Assembly (NCBI GenBank): GCA_963678705.1
Contig: OY783213.1
Span: 16,434,451 to 16,498,450 of the forward strand
Source of the DNA: Panorpa germanica
Taxonomy: Eukaryota; Arthropoda; Insecta; Mecoptera; Panorpidae
Length of the DNA: 64,000 bases
Direction: 5' to 3'
This document shows positions 24,560 through 36,837 of the stretch, piece after piece; the first letter of the stretch is position 1, and each line of letters opens with the position of its first letter. The notes under the pieces were generated by a model. That model was not told where the DNA came from and searched no databases. It saw nothing but the letters and a program-made list of their open reading frames with translations. Made by a program: the position numbers and the translations under genes.

Positions 24560-25275
24560 TTATTGGCATGTCCTTGCATGTTAAAACATATAGTTGATGA
24601 CAAACATCCATTGAATAATATTTTTATAAAGGCAAACAGGGATTTTTTAAGCGTTCTTTTATTAAATTTAAATACTCCTACGTGAAACTAATCAAATTGA
24701 AATTGATTCAAATAATAATTGTCCCTGCATTAAATAAATGTAGTAACTTGTATTGAAACATATTTTGTGTTCAGTTTTTATTATTTTTACTTGTATTAGT
24801 TGCTCCTGGTGCAATATATTCAAAGATTAAGCTTAGTAGATTTAAAGAAAATACTTTATAATTATTAATTTTTAGGATTATTTACTGCATTGTTACTTAT
24901 TATTTTTTAATTATTATTTACTGTTTTTTTTCATTGTAATTTATTATTTTCACTGATAAGACCATATTCGTCGAACAGCATTAGTTTTATATCAAGGATG
25001 TAGAAGTAGAAATTCTTTCAGTATTGCAATCTTGTCGTGCTGCGGTTATTAAAAGATGTGTTTTTTCTCAAATATTTATATGTTTTTGCTAGATTTATTA
25101 GGTGTTATATATGTATTGTAACAGAGGTTTCTTTTTTGAGAAATAGTGCTACATTTTCTTAGTGATTCCTACTTCATGCATCAATTACTTATTCTGCTAT
25201 TTGAGTTTATTGGTTGTAATAGTCGTTTTTATATTTTATTTTATGCTTTTAAGAATTGCTCTTAAATTCTAATTT
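24560..25275. other. AT-rich gene-free stretch
   Basis: Long T- and A-rich runs, no feature beyond low complexity; probably intronic or intergenic. Confidence 0.4.
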
Positions 25276-25289
25276 AAATCAAGAGTTAC

Positions 25290-25466
25290 CTTCTACAATA
25301 ATGTTAAAACAAATTTGAGAGTGTTTTATATGTTTTGATTTTGGTGTGGAGTGGCAGGAGTTGCTAATGTACAAAGTTCTTTGAATGGCAATCAAGTTTA
25401 ATTGACTAGAGTAAACAGCTTGTCCAGGTAGAGGAGCAGGATGAACAGATCGTCGTTTAGCATTCA
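25290..25466 (-). CDS. Candidate internal exon, 177 bp, unknown gene
   Basis: The minus frame is open and reads NAKRRSVHPAPLPGQAVYSS near its start, then QLNLIAIQRTLYISN and a more AT-rich end up to IIVE. An acceptor-like GACTCTTCATGCTACATTTAG precedes 25466 and a donor-like GTAACT follows 25290. The 25370-25466 half has near 45% GC and proline/glutamine-rich content typical of a real insect exon. The other half is AT-rich, so the true donor may lie earlier. Alternatively an ATG at 25479 could make it a first exon. Its phase matches the exon at 22520-22587. Protein not recognised. Confidence 0.35.
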
Positions 25467-25499
25467 CTAAATGTAGCATGAAGAGTCAACTATTGATGG

Positions 25500-28455
25500 A
25501 TCATGACTTGTGAAGAACAAGTTATTTTCAATAAATCTATTAAACTGTACTATATATTGATGAAGTTGGTTACCTGGACCTCAACTGTTTTTCAAGTTAA
25601 TTTTATCTCTTTATCATTGAAGGGATCAACACTAATAAGAAATAGGTCGACACCTGTTCTCTTGTTCGTGTTACGTCCCTGTTTTCTTCTAAATAATTGC
25701 GATCTCTGTTACAGAACTCTGTTACAGAGTGTAAAATGTGACACCTAAAGCAATTTTATAATTAAATATATATTCGTGATTTTCAGTACGTAATACATTT
25801 ATTTTTACAAGTTTACTTCAAAATGAATTACTTATTAAAAATTGGTGGATATCAATTTTAATGTAAAAATAATAAATTCACTATTTAAAATGTTTTTAAA
25901 CTTAATACATATTTAATAGACATTCATATAGTAAAATTGACATAAAATATTTACCTTTTACATAACATCTTTTGGATTTATGTTTTCTGTTAATATATAT
26001 TAAATTAATATATTTGTAAACGATTTTGAACGTATATTGTATTTATTTAATGACAATATAACAAGATTATATTAAACTTTGGTAAATAATAAAATGTAAC
26101 ATTAGGTAAAAAATGTTATGTTAAATACACATTAGTTTGTGTTTTGTGTTTAGTAAGTATACTTTCCAAGGCTATATTTTCGTACTTTGGTTGTTCCAAA
26201 AGTTAAATTGATTACATGCTATGAGTACTGTAATCATAATACTTATTAAGCAGCGGTGTAGTTCTTATATATGATGCTTTATTTTAAATTTTTTTATAAT
26301 GTATATTATAATCGATTTTACAAATATCTGTCATTTAGAGCATAGAATAGAAGATATCTACAAAAAATCAATTTTGTGACCTAGTTTATGAAATTTTTGA
26401 GATAACTTATAAAATGTCAAAACAAAAATTTATACAAGTTTTTAGCTGATTACATTTCATTCCGCGTTAATCCTTATATAACTGGGTTATTGTTATATTG
26501 TAATTCTGTCTTTCATACGCAACATGTTATGTACTTTGAAATTGCCCCCCTGCAATCACTATTACCGCCCTATAATTCATAAGTACAGTAATTTCGTATA
26601 AGTATTGAGCTTTTCATGAAAGTTCATGTTCATGTCAGCATGTAAGTAAAATCCTATATTATGCTCGTGTATTCACCATTATTTTATTTTTATAGTAAAA
26701 TAGCATGCTGGCTCTAGCAATTTTTCCATTTTCATTTAAATTTCTTTAAAGGATATGTGATCCCATCCCATCTACTTTGTTGTCATTGTTTCATCTAATA
26801 ATAAGAACACACCATTTATACCTTTACAAACGATCTGGAGTTCATAGGAGGAAGACTGAGAAGATTATTTCCAGATGGAATGATATGAATTGCTCTGTTT
26901 AAGACTGATTTACATTATTCAAGTTACTTGCACGTATTTATATTGTCAAGTAGAATAAAATATTCGTTTAAAAAAGTGTATACACTCGTTGAATTTTGCA
27001 CGAATTATTTGTTTTAACACGAGAATAATTTTGCTATATAAACTTAAAAAATATATATTTCAAATTTTTACGATTATAGTTAGATACAGGTTATATATAA
27101 TTTATTACGCCTAGTAATGAGGATTAAATCGTGTTTCTTTCGGGGATATTTGTTTAGGATTAGGTTTCATTTGTTGTTTGAAATTGTTATTAATATTATG
27201 TATGCGGAAATTTCCAAAATCGTATGTAAAGCGGATGTTGTTGTGGAATGGATAATAAATGTGCGCGGCTATAAACTCGTTAAAAAAACTTTTTATTTCT
27301 AATTGAAATTATGATTTTTTATGTTTTGTACGTACTTATGGACTAAAATGTGTTCTTAAATATAAAAATATGTATTACAATATTTAAACATGTTTTTCAT
27401 ATTTATTGACATATTATGGGTTTTCATTATTTTTTCTTTTGCACGGTTTTAGAACACAGTTCTTTCTTTAAACTTATACAGTTTTTCTTATAGGTATTTT
27501 TTATAGGTGAACATTTCCAATATTCCGGCCATTGCTTTACGAGTTACAGTGGCTTTATTAACGCTACTTTTATAATTTTCAAAATAATAGAAAAATCTGA
27601 ATTTTGTGTGTTGATTATGTTGTGTGTTTTAATGGGAAAAATACGTCACGCAAATTAATTAAGTCTTTTGGTATAAATTAAAATACATTGAAATAATATA
27701 AATTAGAATAATTTTAAAAGGTTATGTATATTTTAAATAAACAAATAATTTCCATAATGCAAACATACAAAACATATCACAATTGTAAAACTGTTTTAAT
27801 ATTAATTTAACGGAAACAGAGTAGTTTTAGTTTTTTAGTTTAGTAGTAGTTTTATTCTGATTAAAAGTTAGTATCGCCCAAAGGTATTTAAGGTAAAGGT
27901 CAAAATATATAATTCAGACTAAAATAAATGTCTTTTTTGATATTTATGTTTTATTATTATAATTTGATGGACTTTTTATGCCCACGACTTTTTTTTAGCT
28001 GTGTAAATTACAATAACATTAATTTTTTTTGTATTACTCATGCGGGGAAAGTAGTATCTTGACGCTCGCTGTTGCGGTTGAAAAAGAGCCGTTTGTCCAT
28101 TTAAAAATTACGCGTGAGTTTTTTCATAAATAAAACTGTTATTTGAGTGTGACAAGTTTACTTGTCGCACGTAAATTATTCTTGGCACACGCAAATTTAT
28201 ATAAAATTGCTAAAATAAAATAAAATACTAACAAAAAAAAAAACACAATCGACAACTTGTCGCACTTGTTGCACAATATTCTATTTTGATATTATAACTT
28301 AATTTACTAAAACAAAAACGAAATATTTCTGAATATTAATGTTGTAATATTTTGTATCTGAAACAGATGCAAATTCGATTTTTATACAGTGGCGGATAGG
28401 TACCAAAAAATGTATCATTGGAAAATCTTATTGCATTTACACAATCAACTTTCTG
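25500..28455. other. AT-rich gene-free stretch
   Basis: I see no supportable gene in about 3 kb. The 81-codon plus ORF at 25503-25748 and the 61-codon ORF at 27117-27302 carry no motif. A GC-richer fragment at 26830-26900 has in-frame stops. Confidence 0.4.
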
Positions 28456-28715
28456 AAACTTACCAATAATCTGCCAGTAGTTTCAGGTATCAGCACTCCG
28501 TAGAAATTGAAATATTATTTTCTTGTACTTCACCAATTTGAATTCCAGTCACTTGACTATTGGCATGAGTTAGTGAGACAGTGATACAACCCACAGCAAG
28601 GACGGACCTCGTTGTTTGCGTCTGCTGCTTGTTGTTATTATGATGAATGTTTTCGTTGTACAGTACGCGTATGCGTGAGTTTTTTGAAAGGCAGTTTTGA
28701 ATAGGGTTACACACA
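28456..28715 (-). other. Candidate 5' exon (untranslated or coding) with donor site
   Basis: On the minus strand a GC-richer block rich in CAA/CAG words (AACAACAAGCAGCAGACGCA) starts near CpG-bearing TACGCGTACTG and ends at GATTATTG followed by a consensus GTAAGT (donor at about 28463). The block contains a 74-codon ORF that stops before the donor (28490-28714), with VLAVGCITVSLTHANSQVTG inside. CAA/CAG-rich DNA upstream of a donor is common in insect 5' UTR exons. The alternative is a short unrelated ORF. Confidence 0.25.
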
Positions 28716-28719
28716 ATAT

Positions 28720-29550
28720 TTTTATTTCATATATTTTTTGGGAATAATAATTGGTTTATTATTATATTGTTTTCTGAGAATCTGTAGAATTTGTTGTTAT
28801 TTATTTTGATGAAATGTTATGGGATCATGCTAAAACAAATTGAAATTATCTCATTGTTGTGTTTTGTGTATATCAAAATAACGTGCACATGTTTTTATTG
28901 TAAATAAAACTAAATTCTAACATATATTTTTTTTTGGATTTTTTTATTTGGCAGAAAATTGTGATTTTAAATATCGAGTTTCGTGACTCTATAGAATTTT
29001 TAACAATAGCAATAGGGGATTTTATTGTGTTGTATTGTGAGGTATTTGTATGTGTGTATGTATTTAAATACTTTTGAAAAATATCAAAATCATGCAACGT
29101 AATAGCTCTGCGACCTAGAAACACAGTCGCTCAAAACCAATTTCAAATCAGATTTTTTCATTGAGCTTGTGCGTTCTCTCATTAACAAAACAGTTGCATT
29201 CTCATTCGGTTCGGGTAGATTCGGGGCTCGCGTTTGCAATCAGTCGACCCATGTGCGGACGACCTTAGTCAACTTATAGATCTCTATAGGTCCAAACTCC
29301 GCAACCACAAGATTTATAATAAACCACAGTTAACTGAGAAATGTAAAACCGACACTTACTATTTCAATTTATTTATTAAGCCACCCACGCTAATGTTGCA
29401 TAAATTTCTTTCAAGATAAATTACGAGTACTCACTCTACGTAACTGTAACATTTCATTCCCGTTGAAGGTACCGTTACTGAACGAACTACACAATTAGGA
29501 TTAATATTCCGGATATTATATTTCAGAAAAGGTTGATTGCAATTATTTCC
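28720..29550. other. Gene-free stretch
   Basis: AT-rich, no gene. A GC-richer patch at 29165-29260 has no open frame with splice signals. Confidence 0.4.
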
Positions 29551-29555
29551 ACGTA

Positions 29556-29588
29556 ATGGAGCCACTATGGAGCCACTATGGAGCCACT
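29556..29588. repeat. Tandem 11-mer, three perfect copies
   Basis: ATGGAGCCACT repeated three times without a mismatch. This looks like a recent local duplication. Confidence 0.9.
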
Positions 29589-29599
29589 GCAAAACGAGC

Positions 29600-30250
29600 T
29601 TTGTTTATATTTCTATTTTCAGTGCTCCATATATCTGATATCTGAGATCACACGGTGGCAATTACCGTTCTGCTGTTAGACAAGACTGCAAGCTTCAAGC
29701 GTGGGCTAAGGAAGTTGGGTGGGGGAGGGGAGTTAGTTGTATTACGGTGCGGGGCGGAGCGGACGATTTAATTCATTATTATTTAACATCAAGAGACGTC
29801 TTATATTACGTATTAAAACAATGCACCCTGTTAAATGATTTAAAGTAATTACTGGGAATAATTTAGACTAGTTAAAAATCTAATAATAGATATTATATTT
29901 AATATGAAGAAACTTTTAAAGTGCTTTTTTAAGCTTTTTCAAAGACAAAGCTTAGAAATACTAAAGAATATTCAACTAATGCGTTATAAAGTTTTAAAAT
30001 AACAGCTTTAGTTTTTCTTACTTTTTTTATTCCAAGAAATAATAACCTGTTTTTTACATATATTCAAATCGACTCTATATATTTTTTTAAAAATAACAAG
30101 ATTTGATAAACATTAAATCTGTTACCAGCTTAGACTTTAGACTCGTCGAAGTAGGAGGGTGGAAACCTAACCGGCTTTTTTGACAGACTACCTTGATAAG
30201 AACGAAATAAAGCTCCAAAGAGTTTACAAAAATCAATCGGAAATATCTTG
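29600..30250. other. Gene-free stretch
   Basis: No gene. A G-rich patch at 29708-29762 (GGGTGGGGGAGGGGAG, GGGGCGGAGCGG) stands out and could form G-quadruplex DNA; otherwise AT-rich. Confidence 0.4.
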
Positions 30251-30257
30251 AATACAC

Positions 30258-30463
30258 TACACTGTAAAAAAAATTAGTCGGAAAAATGTTTTAGAAGCCT
30301 TTTTCTTAGATTAAGACTGCACTGTAAAAAGGAATAGCGCGAAAATAATAATAATAATAACATAAATAATAATTTCATGTGCATGTACATTTATATTATT
30401 AAATGTATTACAGAATTTCGGATTTATTTCGTCAATTTTTTCGAACATTTTTTTTACAGTGTA
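30258..30463. mobile_element. MITE-like element with 13-bp inverted ends and TA duplication
   Basis: The left end CACTGTAAAAAAA (30260-30272) and right end TTTTTTTACAGTG (30449-30461) are exact inverted repeats, each flanked outside by TA (30258-30259, 30462-30463). The 202-bp interior is AT-rich, has an (AAT)n stretch at 30345-30360 and contains a second internal copy of the end, CACTGTAAAAAGG, near 30320. Size, TIR and TA target site are those of a non-autonomous DNA transposon. The CACTGTAAAAA end is also used by unrelated insect MITEs, so no superfamily is assigned. Confidence 0.65.
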
Positions 30464-30469
30464 CAGTGT

Positions 30470-31140
30470 AGATATCACAAATTGTATTTTGGTTTTTGTA
30501 GCAAAGCAATTTACGAGCTGTATTCATAATACGATAACAATTAAACCCATACAGACGATACAGTGGGTACAACATTTTTGTTTTATTTGTCCACTTAATA
30601 ATCGAAATTAAACTCTCTCAATTTGGTGGTGGGGATTATAAAGAAGAAGAAGAAATAAACTTCGTGTATATGTAGGTAGGAACTATTAAACGGTAACAAC
30701 TGGCTTTTAACAATATTTCATAAAACAAGTAAAGTACAAACTATTTGAAAGTTTGTGCCGCACAAAACTTTTTGATAATTGATACTCCGGCACCAGCAGC
30801 AGCACCAGCTACAGTTCTAGTTCTAGTTCTAGTTTTAACATCAATCTATACTCTATATAATGGAAGTGGAAAATGCATCAGCAGAATGAAAACTGTAATT
30901 AAATTACTGGTAAAGTTTAGAAACAAGTAGACTGATTATTATATGAATAATGGAACTCCAAGATGTGCTACGTATACAAAAATCCACGTTCTATTGTACA
31001 GTGTGTCAAGGAATGTACGGGCAGTTAGGAAATTAGATTGTAGCTATAAAAATCATCAAAATGACTATATTAATGTAAAGTCAGATTCAAATGATTTAGG
31101 GTGGAAACATTGAACTAATCTTATCCTAATTTCAATATCC
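30470..31140. other. Gene-free stretch
   Basis: AT-rich; holds a short trinucleotide/hexanucleotide patch at 30790-30838 (CAGCAGCAC then TTCTAG repeated). No gene. Confidence 0.45.
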
Positions 31141-31147
31141 TAATTTC

Positions 31148-31500
31148 TATAAAACTGTGCAACATAATTAATAAAATTAATAACTCGCTATACTTTAACA
31201 GATATTAACAATTATTCATTTAATTAAGTCATTTTCCACTTGAATTCTTAAAAGGAATCCAACATGTAATCTCCGATCCAAATGCATGTCTTTGCTTATA
31301 TGCAACAGAGCGTAAAAGATACAGCATACTTAACACAGAACTCTTATACATGTAACAAATAACTTACCTATCCCTTAATAGTGCGACATGTTACGTCAGA
31401 AATATGGCCGACATCTGTAGCGCTAAAATTACAATTTTTAAGTGCTATATCTCCGTCAGATTTAGATATTTAATAAAATAAAAACGTTAATATAAAAAAT
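31148..31500 (+). repeat. Unnamed dispersed repeat A, copy 2
   Basis: Carries both cores of repeat A in the same order as at 9475-9960: AAAACTGTGCAACATAATTA, AGATATTAACAATTATTCAT, GGAATCCAACATG, and later GCTATATCTCCGTCAGATTT with GATATTTAATAAAATAAAAA and CGTTAATATA. It is about 130 bp shorter than copy 1 and more diverged from it than B copies are from each other. Confidence 0.55.
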
Positions 31501-31509
31501 AGACCACTC

Positions 31510-32505
31510 TAGACCACCATTAGAGAAGTCGCAAGTACAAGTCTGTTCCAATGTTAGAGACCCTTACGTACATATATCTAATAATACTAACAAGATATCA
31601 TTTTTGTTGCGATTATGTTAGAATAATTAGCCTTTGGCTAAACATGTCCAGTTATGTAAAGGTCAGGAACGCTTTGGGGATACATGTAAACATACATGTG
31701 TGGCAGTGGCGGTACATGACTTTCTTAATGGGAGGGTACAGAATTACAAACGTATATTGAAATATTAAAAACTTTTATTCTCAATTATTCACTGCCAGAT
31801 CGAGGGGCATGCGAGAGATGAAGTCGTATCGGGTTCATAAATAAAAGGGCGCCAAACTTTAAGAAAAGGGGTGCCATAATTTAAATTCAGGGGAGATTAT
31901 TCTTAGAGAAAAAGACATACATTATATGTAAATTTCAGACAGTCTGAACCGAACCAAACTAAACAACTAAAAGATTTTCTTTTTTAAATGTGTGACGTCA
32001 CAACAGGGGGGTGGAGAAGGTGCGCAATGTGTGATAAGACATGACAATAGAGATAGAAAGGAGTTACTCATCTATGAAATTTTTATGAAGTAATTAGCAT
32101 GAAATTTTCATTAAACATGTTTGGTAAATAATTTCTATTATTTAGCGCAAATATTTTCTAATGTATATTGCACTAGATGAAACCATTTTTCAGTCAATAG
32201 TTTACAACTGACAACGTTATCAGCTTTTACGAGTACATTGAACACTTTGTTGTACTTCTAACATAAATTACTTTTATTCCGAGTATCAATTACATTAGTT
32301 TTTAGCTTGTTCAGTAACAATATTATTATTTCTATTTAATTATATAAGAGCGTGTGTTATTGATTACAGAATATGATAAAGCTATAAATGCACCTACAAC
32401 TGCACGCAAATTGAAATTGGTTACAATATAGGTACAATGATGACGTTTGTAGCACTTGTGCTTATAATATGAATTTTTAAATAGTTAGATAGTTTTAAAT
32501 GTGTG
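31510..32505. other. Gene-free stretch
   Basis: No gene recognised. AGTGGCGGTACATGACTTTC and TTAATGGGAGGGTACA at 31700-31745 looks like the end of a hAT-type element (CAGTGGCG...GGGGG) but no partner end was found. Confidence 0.35.
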
Positions 32506-32509
32506 GATA

Positions 32510-32625
32510 AAATGTCTATTTTATCGGATACAAATGGTGCAAACCACTCCACCTGTCGGAATACAAATGAAGATAAAGTTGATGCGAACTAAAATTGAAG
32601 TGCAATAGTGATAGAAACGTTACGA
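32510..32625 (+). repeat. Unnamed dispersed repeat B, copy 2
   Basis: Second copy of the repeat at 11334-11450: CCACTCCACCTGTCGGAATA, AATGAAGATAAAGTTGATGC, then CAATAGTGATAGAAACGTTA. The flanking sequences of the two copies differ, so the boundaries are near these coordinates. Confidence 0.65.
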
Positions 32626-32639
32626 AACCAATTTTTAAA

Positions 32640-33950
32640 TTCGCTTATTTCTCAAAAATGACTGAATCTATTTTACTTAAATTTATATGGTGAGTGCTCG
32701 GTTGACTCAAAAAAAAAAAAAGAATTATAGTTCCGGCTATAGTGACAGATCTACAGACTGAAATACCATTTAATTTCAGATCAACCTACTTATTTTTCTG
32801 TGTTTCTCGAGTATTGTAAAATCGATTCCAATAAATATTTTGAGTCCAAAAAATTCAGTGTGATTTGCTATATTACTTCATTCAACTTTTTAAACCACTT
32901 TACTATTTACCTTTTTATATCTTTGTTTTACAAACTTAACTTAGATATAGTTCAGTGGCGTGCTAATGGTCCAGACATTAATATGTTAATTTTATTACAG
33001 CATTATTTTTATTTATTACGTACATATATTTTACATAAATTTTAAAATTATACGTTACGTGAAGGAAAAGCGTTAAAAACATTGAAAGGTATCAAAGAAA
33101 AACTTATTACAATTTTTCAATGAAACACGCCATGTTAATGGAACAATCTTTTTTTTTGCAAATTGTTTTTAAGATTACGTTCTCTAATTGGTTTGGTCAA
33201 TTAATGAAGCATAACGCATTCTTACCATGATCCTACAATATCTTAATCCGGCACTGATTGCAATAACCATCATTAATTAACACAGTATGTAAACAAATTT
33301 AATTTTGCTACACATTAGACAACTAGACATAAAATTGTTAATGTACTTATCATCTATCCTTTTCATTCTACATCTACTACGAATTTCCTTCCCTTTCTAA
33401 CCATGGTAAGAGTAACTTGAACGCTCTAGCAAGGAGCAGCTTAACATAATAATTTCTAGCGGCTGTAATTTGGGCACGGTTTGTAAATTAATTAACACAT
33501 AAATAAAAAAAATTACAAGTCATTATTTTAAACGATATAACGACAAATTTATTAATTAAAAACAAGAACCCTTTGCAGGTTACACAGAAGCAGAATAAGT
33601 GAAACGAGAAACGAAAAACGGAAAATGTAAACGCGCAATGTTTAACGCTCCGCTCTGCTTCCTGTTCCTACGAGTATTTTTTAAACGATCAACTCAACAT
33701 GTTAGCGTTTCAAAACACACAACCATGTTTCATTTATGATTTATCGTTGAAAACATTTTCGTTTTATGTTCATCTCGAGCTCGGTTTATTCCACGTAATA
33801 TTTACGCATATTCGATACACAACAGCTTGTAAGTTGGCTTGCCGAGCTGTTCAACAGTACGGTTGTAGAGCAGTGGTGTCCAAAACGTGGTGCATTTTCC
33901 CTATTAATGACATTATCTGAAATTTTCTGTGAATATACAAACTGTCTATT
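32640..33950. other. Gene-free stretch
   Basis: AT-rich with homopolymer runs (A at 32709, T at 33150). AGCAGTGGTGTCCAAAACGT at 33869-33888 resembles a hAT terminal repeat (CAGTGGTxxxCAAA) but no inverted partner was found. Confidence 0.35.
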
Positions 33951-33958
33951 ACAATATT

Positions 33959-34100
33959 CCAGGTAGAAAATTGTCTTGCAATGCAATTTCACATATGCTA
34001 GTTTTCCATAAGCTAATTCCAGGGTTCGTTTTTTACTTATTATATAGAAATTGTCTTGCAGTCCAAGATTAGCACATGCTAACTTACCAAATACTAAATA
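33959..34100 (+). repeat. Unnamed repeat C, two tandem copies
   Basis: CCAGGTAGAAAATTGTCTTG at 33959 is followed by CACATATGCTAG, TTCCATAAGCTAATTCCAGG. A second partial copy from about 34047 (AGAAATTGTCTTGCAGTCCA, then GCACATGCTAACTT) follows it directly. A third copy is at 59808-59880. The three share the order GTAGAAAATTGTC, CACATxTGCTA, CCAxAAGCTAA. Class unknown. Confidence 0.6.
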
Positions 34101-34109
34101 CAATATTCA

Positions 34110-36830
34110 TTTTGAACATCTATTGAACAAAACTTTAAATAATAATTACTTGTAAATAAATAGTATGACTAAGTAAAAAATAAGATAATTGAATCGAATC
34201 ATAACTATATATGTACTTTATTCGACTTATTAATAACCAATTAGTGTTTTTACATTTTTTGATAATTATTCTGCTATTGCAAAGATTTCTATCAAAAACA
34301 TTACGCAAGATTGTAGATGTACCATGGTATATTACAAACGAAAGATAACACCACGATCTGGCCATATCTACAGACAAGAAATTAAAACTAATACAAAGAT
34401 CTAGTTGTGAACCAAATGTGCAATAAGGATCAACCTATTGGAAGACAGAACTACCTTCAAAAGATTGAAGAGGATGGCGCCTCGGGACTTAATATCATGA
34501 AATAATAAATAGAGGTGGTTGTGTCACTGGGCACATACCATGCAAGTTGAACTTCATTGTTAAATTCCTATATGAGACATCGCAATATAAATATACCCTA
34601 GCCTTTAGTACAATGTTTATATTAAAATTTGGTATATATTTAATCAATCAGAGGATTTGGTTTTTATTTAAGATGTATGAGATATAGCAAGGTTTAGGTT
34701 GACCACCTCTGCCACCGGAGATCTTTGGTGTTGTACATTGTATTGTACGGTCGTTTTATCGGACACCCCATTCCTCTACCGTACACCATTAACAGTGGCA
34801 CCCTCTGAAATAGAGAATGAATTCCTTTTTCAACCCTGCGCCTTGTCAGTGATAACCCCAAGGGCAGATGGACCCAATTGCGTGTAAAAAGCATTGCAAT
34901 CTAATCGAATCAGGGTGGTAGATACTATAGGTTAAACTATACGTATAAGCTTACCCTATTTATAAGTAATAGAAACTGAATTCACTACCCTTAAATATAT
35001 AATAGATGTATATGCTGTATCAGTACGAATTTCAATGTAGTATGCATTTGTAAACACCCTATATTTGTACCACATATTTATGAAATTGATTACGTAGCAA
35101 TTTTCTAAAAATCAACGTTTGCCCTTTGTTTTATGTGGTGCACGTGGTTCTACGTTGTCTAATATAGCAGCCACGAGGAAGACTTTTATAAGGGTGAAAT
35201 TATATTTAAAAGATGAGTTATGATGTTACATTATTATTTCTGGAAGTAAATATCCCACGAAAATTTTTCATAGGTAGATACAACTATGTTACATGGGTGC
35301 GTGCTACATTTCGGCAACAGTATCGCTCTCATTATTTATTGGGTAGAGCAAAGAATTGGAGAACTGGTAATTCATAAAGTCAACGAAATCGTGACAATTG
35401 ATGCAAAACTTAGTAAATATGTAAATGACTAATTATAATGTGAACAATAATAATTATTAGTTATTAAATTTCACATTAATATTAATTAAATGTTCACATA
35501 AATTTATTATATTGTAAATATAAGTAAATGTACATTTTTGATTCTCTTCCTGAAAACTTGCTTCAAATGCCCAAACAATTTGGTCGCAATTAAATATAAT
35601 CTTCTGGGACTTATAGTATTGCTATTGGAATAATAAAATTACCTTATTCCGAACTAATATAATCACAAAGTGTAGTAGAATTAAAACAAGACCTTCATAT
35701 TTTTGTAACAATCCATTTTACGTCAAATTTAAATCTTTTCAAATAAAATATTATAAAATTGGTACTTGGAAATTACTTACAAATTTTATTAAAGTTACAG
35801 TTGACTTCAAACTTATTTTAAAAGATTATTTTTTTTTTACTATTTTTACATCTAAACTGTTTTATGGGGACTATATTCAGGCGGATCTTTAGATATATTC
35901 TATCTAGTCATAATTGACAACAAACAGGACTAATGTCCGAATGAGGCTTGGATTGGATCGCCCCTATGACGAAACACCTCTGTTATAACGACAGACAGTT
36001 ATAATAGTAATACTTAATTAACATATTCCCAGGAGTATCTCTAGCTATAATTAATATAATTCGACCTGTCTACCTACATCCTTTGTTCTTGGAATACCAG
36101 ACCAAACTGATATTCCTTTCATTATTAATGCACGCGTCAACCATTAACGATCGGGTTTAACGACTTATTGAGGGTCATATTAAAGTTTTACTTCCTACGG
36201 ATACTGTATCCATAACATTCTATGTTCAAATAATAACTTATATTTATAGCGCTATTATTAACATGCAAGGATAATATTAACATGCAAAATAAATTAAATA
36301 TCTCCTCTAATCAAAAGGTAATTATCAATATATATATTAATGTCCGTGTCCATGATACTATAAAAGCAACACGCCGACAAAATGTTTCACGCGGCTGCTT
36401 ACAAATATGGGACTTTGTAACGCAAGTACTTTTACCTAAGCACGCATAAGAAGTGATTAGAACTATTCTTGTAATTAAATTAATTGTGTTATAGATAAGT
36501 TTTATTAAAAGTAACTTATAAAAAATAGAATAAAATGAATTGGGAAAATATTGTAAAATTAGAAAAAGTTGATGCTAATTAATTCAAAAGAAATGAATAT
36601 AAATTAATTAAAGTTTTATTGTGTAGAAAAAATGTGACAAAGAGGGTAGTTTAGGTACTGAACAAGTTATATTACAGAGATTTGTTTTAATTTTAGTAAG
36701 GATGAAAATTTGTTGAAATAACATAAAATAGTAGTGGAGGCAAATTTAAATTATAGGAATTTGTGAAGTCGGAAGACATAAATAAATATATAGTATAGTA
36801 TATATAGAATAAGGAAAGAAAAAACAGGAC
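34110..36830. other. Gene-free stretch
   Basis: No supportable gene. A GC-richer block at 34695-34895 has open frames on both strands (62-66 codons) without any motif; it may be a repeat. The rest is AT-rich. Confidence 0.4.
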
Positions 36831-36837
36831 AATAAAT

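Noticed and set aside
33869-33888. AGCAGTGGTGTCCAAAACGT, like a hAT transposon end; likewise CAGTGCTTCTCAAACTA at 6422.
   Set aside because: No inverted partner and no 8-bp target duplication were found for either, and the motif is short enough to occur by chance.
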